A stretch of DNA of 64,000 nt from assembly GCF_003781945.1 (NCBI RefSeq), contig NZ_RJJW01000002.1, positions 186,015 to 250,014 of the forward strand, written 5' to 3'. Source of the DNA: Halorubrum sp. CSM-61 (lineage in GTDB: Archaea; Halobacteriota; Halobacteria; Halobacteriales; Haloferacaceae). Below, one piece after another: positions 25,819-34,300 of the stretch. A program made the position numbers and the translations under genes. The notes beneath the pieces were generated by a model. The model did no database searches, was not told where the DNA came from, and worked only from the letters and a program-made list of their open reading frames with translations. Numbering within the stretch: the stretch's first letter is position 1; the number at the start of each line of letters is the position of its first letter.

Positions 25819-27131
25819 CACGGGTGATCCACACCGGCGACACCCACGTGGGGTACGCGCAGTACCACTCGCCGGTCCGACGACAGGACTTCCTCGACGC
25901 GTTCGCGGCGGTGATCGACGACGCGATCGAAGGGGAGGTCGACGCGGTGGTCCACGCCGGCGACCTCTTCCACGACCGGCGGCCGGAGCTCGCCGACCTG
26001 ATGGGGACGATCACGGTCCTCCGCCGGCTCGACGACGCCGGGATCCCCCTCCTCGCCGTGGTCGGGAATCACGAGTCGACCCGAGGGGGCCAGTGGCTCG
26101 ACCTGTTCGAGCGGCTCGGACTCGCGACGCGGCTCGGCGATGAACCCACCGTCGTCGGCGACACCGCCTTCTACGGGCTCGATCACGTCCCCGTCTCCCG
26201 CCGCGACGACCTCGACTACGCGTTCGCGGACCACGACGCGGAGTACGCCGCCCTCGTCGCACACGGCCTCTTCGAGCCGTTCGGCTACGCGGACTGGGAC
26301 ACGGAGGAAGTGCTCGCGGAGAGCGACGTGGCGTTCGACGCGATGCTCCTCGGTGACAACCACACGCCCGACTCCGCACAGGTCGACGGCACGTGGGTCA
26401 CGTATCCCGGCTCGACCGAGCGCGCGAGCGCGAGCGAGCGCGAGGGGCGCGGGTACAACCTCGTCACGTTCGACGCCGACGCCGCCGGGGGCGACGACCG
26501 CGTGGAGATCCGGCGGCGCGCGCTCGACACCCGCCCGTTCGTCTTCGTGGAGGCCGACCTCCGCGAGGGGGAGGGCGCGGCGCGCGTGCGCGAGAAGATC
26601 CGCCAGCACGACCTCGAGGACGCGGTCGTCCTCGTCGACGTAGCCGGCGAGGGCGATCCGGTCACGCCGGCCGCGATCGAGGAGTTCGCGACCGACGAGG
26701 GGGCGCTGATCGCCCGCGTGACCGACCGGCGCGAGGTGGAGACGGACGCCGAGGTCGACGTGAGCTTCGCCGACCCCGAGGACGCCGTCCGGGAGCGCGT
26801 CGAGGAGATGGGGCTGTCGGCGGCCGCGCTCGACGTCGAAGAGGCGGTTCGGGCCGACACGATCCCCGACACGAACGTCAGGGAGACCGTGAAACGGCGG
26901 ATCGAGGAGCGGGTCGACGACATCGACGACCTCGGAGCGTTCGACGGGGGCGAGGCCGCAGAGGGGAACAACCAGAGCGAGTCCGAGGTCGATGGAGTCG
27001 AAGCCGACGGCGACGCCGGCGAGGAAGCGGCTGACGACGAAGCGACGGACGACGCCGACAGCGCTGACGACGAAACGACCGACGGCACCGCCGATACCGA
27101 CGGACAGGTCTCCATGGAGGACTACCTGTGA
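25815..27131 (+). CDS. mre11: Mre11 double-strand-break nuclease
   Basis: The 438-residue metallophosphoesterase has motifs I-V in order. These are HTGDTHVGY (about 5-13), VHAGDLFHDRRPE, VVGNHESTRG, the His region YAALVAHGLFEPF and GDNHTP/YPGSTERAS near residues 178-200. It has Mn-dependent 3'-5' exonuclease and endonuclease activity with Rad50 in end processing. The last about 70 residues are an acidic, low-complexity tail ending QVSMEDYL, a plausible PCNA- or Rad50-contact motif. Its stop overlaps rad50 (GTGA), typical of the mre11-rad50 operon. Confidence 0.96.
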   Translation: MTRVIHTGDTHVGYAQYHSPVRRQDFLDAFAAVIDDAIEGEVDAVVHAGDLFHDRRPELADLMGTITVLRRLDDAGIPLLAVVGNHESTRGGQWLDLFERLGLATRLGDEPTVVGDTAFYGLDHVPVSRRDDLDYAFADHDAEYAALVAHGLFEPFGYADWDTEEVLAESDVAFDAMLLGDNHTPDSAQVDGTWVTYPGSTERASASEREGRGYNLVTFDADAAGGDDRVEIRRRALDTRPFVFVEADLREGEGAARVREKIRQHDLEDAVVLVDVAGEGDPVTPAAIEEFATDEGALIARVTDRREVETDAEVDVSFADPEDAVRERVEEMGLSAAALDVEEAVRADTIPDTNVRETVKRRIEERVDDIDDLGAFDGGEAAEGNNQSESEVDGVEADGDAGEEAADDEATDDADSADDETTDGTADTDGQVSMEDYL

Positions 27132-29821
27132 ACTTCGATCGCGTCCGGCTTACGAACTTCAAGCCGTACGGCGACGCTGACCTCCGACTGACCGAGGGCG
27201 TCACGGTCATCCACGGCCTCAACGGCAGCGGGAAGTCCTCGCTTCTGGAGGCCTGCTTCTTCGCGCTCTACGGGGCGAAGGCGCTCGACGGCACCCTCGA
27301 AGACGTGATCACGAACGGCGAGGAGGAAACCGAGGTCGATCTGTGGTTCACCCACGACGGCGTCTCCTACCACGTCGAACGACGGCTCAAGGAGTACGAC
27401 GGGCGGATCGACCACCAGTGTACCCTCGAAGCGACGGACGGCAGCGGCGTGACCCGCGACGGCGCCCGCGCGGTGCGGGAGTTCGTCACCGAGCTCCTCC
27501 GGATGGACGCCGAGGCGTTCGTCAACTGCGCGTACGTCCGGCAGGGCGAGGTGAACAAGCTGATCAACGCCACGCCGCGCGAGCGTCAGGACACGATCGA
27601 CGACCTGCTCCAGCTCGGGAAGTTAGAGGAGTACCGCGAGCGCGCCGGCGACGCCCGGCTCGGCGTCGAGGACGTGTTGGAGAACCGCCGCGGGCGGCTC
27701 GACCAGCTCGACGACCAGATCGCGGAGAAAGAGGAGAAGGACCTCCACGATCGGCTCAACGGGCTCGAAAGCGACCTCTCGGAGGTCACCGACGAGATCG
27801 ACCGCTACGAGAGCCAGCGGGAGCAGGCGAAGGAGACCCGCGAGGCCGCCGCCGAGACGCTGTCGACCCACGCGGAGAAGCGGGAGAAGCTGGAGTCGGT
27901 CGAGGCGGAGATCGACGAGATCGAGGCGGCGATCCGGACGACCGAGCGCGAGCGCGACGAACACCGGGAGGCGATCCAAGAGGCCCGCGAGCGGATCGAT
28001 GAGATCGAGGGCGAGATCGACGACCGGCTCGACGACGCCGGGCTCGACGCCGCGAGCGACGAGGCCATCGCGGCCCGGCGGGCCGAGCTCGACGACCGCG
28101 AGACCGAGATCCGCGGGGAGCTCGGCGACGAGCGGGTGAGCGCCGAGGCGTTTCGCAACCAGGCGACGAACCTCGCCGGAAAGGCCGACGACCGCACCGA
28201 GCGCGCGGCGGAGGTCGAGGCCGAGGCCGACGATCTCGCCGACGAGGCGGAGGCGGCGGCGGACGAGGCCGACGAGCGCGAGTCTTCGATCGAGGAACTC
28301 CGAGAGGAGGCCGGTGAGCTTCACGAGCGGTTCGAGACCGCGGACGTCGACGTCGACCGCGATGAGGTCTCTGACGAGCGCGATCGGCTCCACGAGCGGC
28401 GCGGCGAGGTCCGCGAGCGGATCGCGGAGCTGTCCGCGGAGCTGAAGAACGCCCGGGAGCGCGTCGAGGAGGCCGAGGAGCTGCTCGCGGCGGGGAAGTG
28501 TCCGGAGTGCGGCCAGCCGGTCGAGGACTCGCCGCACGCGAGCGGGATCGACGAGGACCGCGAGCGCGTCGCCGAGCTGGAGGCGGAGCTCGAGGCGGCC
28601 CGCGAGCGCGAGAGCGACCTCGACGACCGGATCGCGGAGCTGGACGAGCTCGCGAGCGCGGCGGACCGCCTCGACGAGATCGACGAGACGACGGAGATGC
28701 TCGAAGAGCGGGTCGAAGAGAGGCGCGCCGAGGCGGAACGGAAGCGGGAGGCGGCCGCGGAGAAGCGCGAGCGCGCCGACGACCTCCGCGAGGAGGCCGA
28801 GGAGACCCGAGAGGTCGCCGCCCAGAAGCGCGAGGAGGCCGAGGAGGCCGCGGCGCGCATCGAGGAGCTCGAAGCGGCGCTCGCGGCGGTCGACGACGCG
28901 CGGGAGGCGGTGGCCGCGATCGAAGAGCGCCTGTCGGCGGTCGCGGACGCGGAAGACGAGATCGAACGGCGCCGCGAGAAGCGGGAGAACCTGAAAGAGG
29001 TGAACGACGAGCGGCGCGACCGGCTCGCCGACAAGCGCGAGCGCCGCGACGAACTCGCCGACGCGGTCGACGAGGACGCGGTCGAGGAGGCGAGGGGGAA
29101 GAAGGAGCGGGCCGAGGAGTACCTCGAGAAGGTCGAGGGTGAGCTCGACAGCCTCGCTGAGCGCCGGACGGAACTAGAGAACGCGATCGGCGGAGTGAAG
29201 GGGGAAATTCGGGAGTTGGAGAACCTCCGCGACGAGCGCGACGAGCTGGCCGACACCGTCGCGGCGCTCGAGGACCTCCACGAGGAGACGAGCGAGCTGG
29301 AGGCGATGTACGGCGACCTCCGGGCGGAGCTCCGCCAGCGCAACGTCTCGGAGTTGGAACGCACCCTCAACGAGACGTTCGAGCTCGTCTACGGCAACGA
29401 CGCCTACTCGCACATCGAGCTCGACGGCGAGTACGTCCTCACGGTCTACCAGAAGGACGGGGAGCCGCTCGACCCCGAGCAGCTCTCCGGCGGCGAGCGC
29501 GCGCTGTTCAACCTCTCGCTGCGCTGTGCGATCTACCGGCTGCTCTCGGAGGGGATCGAGGGCGCGGCGCCGACCCCGCCGCTCATCCTCGACGAGCCGA
29601 CCGTCTTCCTCGACTCGGGCCACGTCTCCCGGCTCGTCCGGCTCGTCGAGGAGATGCGCGGATTCGGCGTGCGGCAGATCCTCATCGTGAGCCACGACGA
29701 CGAGCTCGTGGGCGCGGCCGACGAGCTGGTGACCGTGGAGAAGGACCCGCGCTCGAACCGGTCGACGGTGCGGCGGGAGGACGCCGCCGCGCTCGACGCC
29801 GCCGAACTCGCCGACGACTGA
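27128..29821 (+). CDS. rad50: Rad50 ATPase with zinc hook
   Basis: This 897-residue SMC-like protein starts at a GTG overlapping the mre11 stop. N-terminal Walker A is GLNGSGKSS (about residues 34-42). Two long acidic coiled coils (about 180-445 and 470-735) flank the hook CPECGQPV at about residue 458, which dimerises through zinc. The C-terminal half has the ABC signature LSGGERALFNLSLR and Walker B LILDEPTVFLD, then HDDEL as the H-motif. With Mre11 it bridges and processes DNA ends. No recognisable gene follows for 224 nt; a repeat element starts there. Confidence 0.96.
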   Translation: MNFDRVRLTNFKPYGDADLRLTEGVTVIHGLNGSGKSSLLEACFFALYGAKALDGTLEDVITNGEEETEVDLWFTHDGVSYHVERRLKEYDGRIDHQCTLEATDGSGVTRDGARAVREFVTELLRMDAEAFVNCAYVRQGEVNKLINATPRERQDTIDDLLQLGKLEEYRERAGDARLGVEDVLENRRGRLDQLDDQIAEKEEKDLHDRLNGLESDLSEVTDEIDRYESQREQAKETREAAAETLSTHAEKREKLESVEAEIDEIEAAIRTTERERDEHREAIQEARERIDEIEGEIDDRLDDAGLDAASDEAIAARRAELDDRETEIRGELGDERVSAEAFRNQATNLAGKADDRTERAAEVEAEADDLADEAEAAADEADERESSIEELREEAGELHERFETADVDVDRDEVSDERDRLHERRGEVRERIAELSAELKNARERVEEAEELLAAGKCPECGQPVEDSPHASGIDEDRERVAELEAELEAARERESDLDDRIAELDELASAADRLDEIDETTEMLEERVEERRAEAERKREAAAEKRERADDLREEAEETREVAAQKREEAEEAAARIEELEAALAAVDDAREAVAAIEERLSAVADAEDEIERRREKRENLKEVNDERRDRLADKRERRDELADAVDEDAVEEARGKKERAEEYLEKVEGELDSLAERRTELENAIGGVKGEIRELENLRDERDELADTVAALEDLHEETSELEAMYGDLRAELRQRNVSELERTLNETFELVYGNDAYSHIELDGEYVLTVYQKDGEPLDPEQLSGGERALFNLSLRCAIYRLLSEGIEGAAPTPPLILDEPTVFLDSGHVSRLVRLVEEMRGFGVRQILIVSHDDELVGAADELVTVEKDPRSNRSTVRREDAAALDAAELADD

Positions 29822-29848
29822 GGGGGCGACCGCTTCGCCGTCACGGTG

Positions 29849-30010
29849 TATAAATCGAATCCGACAGTCCACGTCGGCGCGCCTCCGAGCGCCCGCTTAT
29901 AATCGGGCGCGAGGAGTCCGCGAGGGAGTCGGTCGGCGCTTTTAAGCGCCGACCGACGAGGCTGGGGAGGCGCGAGGCACACACGCGGCCGATCGAGGAC
30001 AGACGCGACG
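29849..30010 (+). repeat. Truncated copy A of the intergenic repeat family
   Basis: After rad50 there is TATAAAT (29849-29855), then GCGCGCCTCCGAGCGCCCG as in the full copies. The first hairpin pairs 29889-29895 with 29904-29910. The second is a perfect inverted repeat (14-nt arms, TT centre) at 29928-29957. Then follows the core word GAGGCTGGGGAGG at 29958-29970. The second half of the family (the GGGACTCAAAGGGG segment and the long-range stem) is absent, so this copy is truncated. GAGGGAGTCG just before the big hairpin is shared with full copies. Confidence 0.75.
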
Positions 30011-30045
30011 GCCGCGAACGGCCTCGGATCGCGCTTATAAACGGG

Positions 30046-30510
30046 TCACTCGTCGCCCGACCCGCCCCGCAACAGCCCCATCGCTTCGACTGCGACCGGC
30101 GTCGCCTCGTAGCCGCGCCGCCCGGCCACGTCGACCTCGTCGATCAGGCCGGCGGCGCGGAACTCCGTGATCGCGCCGTGGAGATCGGACTCGCACATGT
30201 CGGCCGAATCGAGGAGGTCGATCGCCGCGATCGGTCCCTCGTCGACGACCACCGCGAGGAGGCCGAGCGACTCGTCGTCGTGGACGGCCCGGAGCAGCCG
30301 ACGAACCGGTTCCGGAACGCCGGACGCGGCGGTCGCGAGCGGCGACTCGCCGTCGACGACGCGGAGCTCGTCGTTGTCGACGTACCGCTCCTCGCCGGTG
30401 GTCGGGTCCCGCACCCGGCTCGACTCGGCGGAGCGTTTCACGAGGAGGTACGTCTCGCCGGCCGCGTCACGAACCGTCTGCATGGTCGGAGAGAGCGGTC
30501 GCGCGGGCAT
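30046..30510 (-). CDS. DUF7346-like winged-helix protein
   Basis: This is 154 residues from ATG 30510, which shares one base with the upstream stop codon (TAATG), so the start is firmly placed. The first part, QTVRDAAGETYLLVKRSAESSRVRDPTTGEERYV, is a beta-rich module. The second (about 75-150) looks like a winged helix (LLRAVHDDESLGLLAVVVDEG, then FRAAGLIDEVDVAGRRGYEATP). The family (DUF7346, name from memory) commonly sits near rad50/polB. It may bind DNA or another repair protein. Acidic, soluble, no signal. Confidence 0.8.
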   Translation of the reverse strand: MPARPLSPTMQTVRDAAGETYLLVKRSAESSRVRDPTTGEERYVDNDELRVVDGESPLATAASGVPEPVRRLLRAVHDDESLGLLAVVVDEGPIAAIDLLDSADMCESDLHGAITEFRAAGLIDEVDVAGRRGYEATPVAVEAMGLLRGGSGDE

Positions 30511-30986
30511 TACGCTTCCGGGGGCGAGGCGTCCGCGTCGGGGTCGTCGTTGTCCGCGTCGTCGCGCACACCGTCGTTGTCCACGTCTACGTCGTCGGGG
30601 TCCGACTCGTCGTCGACCTCGTCGCCTCCCGAGTTCGACTCCGCCGCGTCCTTCGACCGCTCCCACGACCGATACGTCTGGTAGGTCCGCACGCCCGCGA
30701 GGAGCCCGGCGACGAACAGGGCCGGGCCGAGCCGCGACCGCCCCTCGAAGAACCACAGCATCGGGCCGAGCGCGACGAGGAGCACGGCGGCGTTGGCGTA
30801 GATGACGGCGACGACGAACGCGCGAAGGGTCCCCGAGTCGACGTCGCTCGCGCCCTCGAAGTCGCCGCCGTTGTCGAACGTCTTCACCGAGGGCGCCGTC
30901 GGAATCTCGGGCGTCATCTCCCGCTCGGCGTCGGAGCTCTCGCCGAAGGAGACCTCGCCCTCGTCGTCCTCGTCGAGGCTGAACAC
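30510..30986 (-). CDS. DUF7322-like two-TM protein with acidic Asp/Asn tail
   Basis: The 158-residue protein starts at a GTG (VFSLDEDDEGEVSFGES). Residues about 52-76 (LRAFVVAVIYANAAVLLVALGPML) and 82-100 form a hydrophobic hairpin. The C-terminal about 45 residues are extremely acidic. They contain DPDDVDVDNDGVRDDADNDD, a thrombospondin-type-3-like DxDNDGxxDxxDND pattern that often binds calcium. The stop overlaps the next gene by one base. Topology would place both ends on one side. Family name from memory. Confidence 0.78.
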   Translation of the reverse strand: MFSLDEDDEGEVSFGESSDAEREMTPEIPTAPSVKTFDNGGDFEGASDVDSGTLRAFVVAVIYANAAVLLVALGPMLWFFEGRSRLGPALFVAGLLAGVRTYQTYRSWERSKDAAESNSGGDEVDDESDPDDVDVDNDGVRDDADNDDPDADASPPEA

Positions 30987-31113
30987 GCCCGGACGTACGC
31001 GGGGACGAGGCAAAGGGGTTCCGTCCCGTCTTCGATCCGCGAGCACCGCGAGCCGCGGCTGCGGAGCGAAGCGAGACGGACTGAAGCGGGACGGGGCGAA
31101 AGACCGACCGTCG

Positions 31114-31287
31114 TCAGATCGCGTCGGCGAGCCGGACCGTTCGGCTCGCCTCGACCCACGCGAGGGGGTTCGCGGCGTCGAAAAGCACCACGTTCCCGTC
31201 GTCCTCGTACACCTCCACCTCGGCGTCGACCTCGTCGCGATCGACCGGGCGAGCCGCCTGGGATTCGGAACGTGGGTCCGAAGACAT
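31114..31287 (-). CDS. DUF7331-like 57-residue protein
   Basis: This tiny acidic protein contains VYEDDGNVVLFDAANPLAWVEASRTVRL, a conserved haloarchaeal small domain that I associate with DUF7331. Its minus-strand TATA (GCATATAA, 31311-31318) lies 24-31 nt upstream, so the mRNA should be leaderless. It is divergent from polB and near rad50. Function unknown; the conserved VEASRTVRL stretch could contact a partner. Confidence 0.78.
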   Translation of the reverse strand: MSSDPRSESQAARPVDRDEVDAEVEVYEDDGNVVLFDAANPLAWVEASRTVRLADAI

Positions 31288-31310
31288 GGACCGTGGTAAG
31301 CCATCACACA

Positions 31311-31318
31311 TTATATGC
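31311..31318 (-). promoter_or_regulatory. TATA box of the DUF7331-like gene
   Basis: On the minus strand GCATATAA lies 24-31 nt before ATG 31287. The divergent polB promoter (TTTTTTAG at about 31359-31366) is 24-31 nt before ATG 31390, so both genes appear leaderless. Confidence 0.6.
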
Positions 31319-31389
31319 CTTTCTGTGGCGGGATAGCTCGCCGCACCCGAAAGCCGAGTTTTTTAGCCCGGTGCCGCCGAAGGACCGAT

Positions 31390-34300
31390 ATGACTCAGTC
31401 GGGGCTGTCGGACTTCTCGCCGTCCGGAGACGCTGACGGCGGGTCGGGAGGCAGCACGGAGGCCGAACGGGAGGAGCTGGCCGCACAGGAGGCGGCCGTC
31501 GTCGCCGGCGGCGGGCGCGGACGCGTCAGCGACGTCGTCGACGTCGACGAGGCGAAGTTCCCGGAGTCGACCGGGACCGTCGAGCTGATGATCACCCAGA
31601 TCGATTACGCCGTGGAGGGGTACGGCAGCGACGAGTACCCGGTCGTGCACGTGTTCGGGCGCCGACCGGCGGAGCACGTCGACGGCGCCGACCACGACAC
31701 CGTCGAACACCTCCGCGTGCTCGGCGTCGAACCGTACTTCTACGTCCCCACGGCCGACCTCGACCGCGACCCGGTCGAGGAGTACGACGTGGTGATCGGC
31801 ACCCGAGAGGAGAACGTCGAGGGGGAGCCGTACGAGAGCATCCGCGGCGAGCCGCTCACCCGGATCGTCGCGCGCACGCCCCGTGACGTGGGGAACATCC
31901 GCGACGACTTCGCGACGACGTTCGAGGCGGACATCCTCTTCCCGAATCGCTTTCTTATCGACAACGGAATCAACGGCGGGATCCGCGTGGAGGAGCGCCG
32001 CCTCGACGACGGGGAGGGGACGATTCAGGTCCACGAGGGGATGCTCGAGCCGGCCGCGGTCGACGCCGAGATGCGGGTGAACACCTTCGACATCGAGGTC
32101 GACGACCGCCGCGGCTTCCCCGAGGACGGCGAGGAGCCGATCATCTGTCTCACCAGCCACGACTCCTACGACGACGAGTACGTCGTCTGGCTGTACGACG
32201 CGCCGGAGGCCGAGATCCCGCCGCCGGAGGACCTCCCGGACTACGAGGGGATCGTCGGCGACGGCGGAGAGGTCGACTTCGAGGTCCGCACCTTCGAGGA
32301 GGAGGCCGCGATGCTCGACGCGTTCGTCGAGTACATCCAGGAAACCGACGTAGATCTTATGACGGGGTGGAATTTCGAAGATTTCGACGCACCATATCTC
32401 CTCGATCGGATGGAGGTCCTTGACGACGGCAGTCAGTACGACCTCTCCGTCGACCGGCTCTCCCGGATCGGCGAGGTGTGGCGCTCGGGCTGGGGCGGCC
32501 CGGACGTCAAGGGCCGGGTCGTCTTCGACCTGCTGTACGCCTACAAGCGAACGATGTTCACTGAGCTGGAGTCGTACCGGCTCGACGCGGTCGGCGAGCG
32601 CGAGCTCGGCGTCGGCAAGGAGCGCTACACGGGCGACATCGGCGACCTCTGGGAACAGGACCCCGAGCGCCTCCTTGAGTACAGCATCCGCGACGTGGAA
32701 CTCTGCGTCGAGATCGACCGGAAGCAGGACGTGATCGCCTTCTGGGACGAGGTGCGGACCTTCGTCGGCTGCAAGATCGAGGACGCGCCGACCCCGGGCG
32801 ACACCGTCGACATGTACGTCCTCCACAAGGCGTTCGGGAAGTTCGCGCTCCCCACGAAGGGCCAACAGGAGTCGGAGGAGTTCGAGGGCGGCGCCGTCTT
32901 CGATCCCATCACCGGCGTCAAGGAGATGGTGACGGTCCAGGACCTGAAGAGCCTCTACCCGATGTGTATGGTGACGATCAACGCGGGCCCGGAGACGAAG
33001 GTCGACCCCGACGAGTACGACGGCGAGACGTACGTCGCGCCCAACGGGACGCACTTCCGCAAGCAGCCGGACGGGATCATGCGCGAGATGGTCGACGAAC
33101 TGCTCTCCGAGCGCGAGGAGAAGAAGGCGCTCCGGAACGACCACGAGCCCGGCACGGAACCGTACGAGCAGTACGACCGACAGCAGGCTTCTGTCAAGGT
33201 TATTATGAACTGCTTCACGCCGGATACCGAGGTCGTGACCCCCGACGGCGTTCGGTCGATTACGGAGTTGGAGGTCGGCGACGCCGTGTACTCGCTCGAT
33301 CCCGAGACGGAGGAGATGGCGGTCAAGACCGTCGAGGAGACCCACGCGTACCCCGACTACCGGGGCGAGCTCGTCGACATCGAGACCTCGAAGATCGACT
33401 TCCGCGTGACGCCGAACCACCGGATGCTGGTCCGGAAAAACGAGACGAACGGGATCACGGAAGACGGGTACAGTTTCGTGGAGGCCGGCGACCTCGATCG
33501 GGCGACCAACTACGAACTGCCCCACGACTGGGACGGGCCCGACGGCGAACGGGTAGAGGAGGTCGACCTGACCGAGCTCGTCGACGGCGAGTACGAGGTG
33601 TGGGTCCGGCCGAGCGTCCACGGTCACACGTTCACGGCCGAACTCGGCTGGACGCCGCGACGCGTGCCGAAGGCGGACGTCGGCGAGACCGGCTACGTGT
33701 TCACGGCGGCCGAGTTCGAGGAACATCGCGAGTACGTCGAGTCGGTGTGCGAGATGAGCTTCGTCCACCGCGAGTCCGGTCGGAAGTGGATCCCGCGGAC
33801 GTTCGACGGCGACGACTTCTTCGAACTGCTCGCGTGGTACGTCACGGAAGGGAACGTGTACACGTCAGCGGAGAAGCGGTTCGGCGACAACCTTCGCGGC
33901 TCCGCGACCACGATACAGATCGCGCAGGACGCCGTGGCGGACGGCGGGGACTCCGACCACGAGACGATCGGGGATCTCCTCAATCGGATGGGGCTGGACT
34001 ACTACGTCGACGACCGCAGCTATCAGTTCACCTCGGCGCTGCTCGGGGACCTCCTCCGGGACCGCTGCGGCGACGGGAGCTTCGAGAAGCGGATCCCGGA
34101 CCGCGTCTTCGAGGCGACGAGGGCGCAGAAACGCGCGTTCTTGGAGACGCTGATCGACGGCGACGGTGACCGGCAGACCGGATCGTGGCGGTACACGACG
34201 TCAAGCGAGGAGTTACGGGACGACGTGCTCCGTCTGTGTGCCCACCTCGGGCTCACCGCGAACTACAACCGAGACAGCGGGAGCTGGCGGGTTTACGTCA

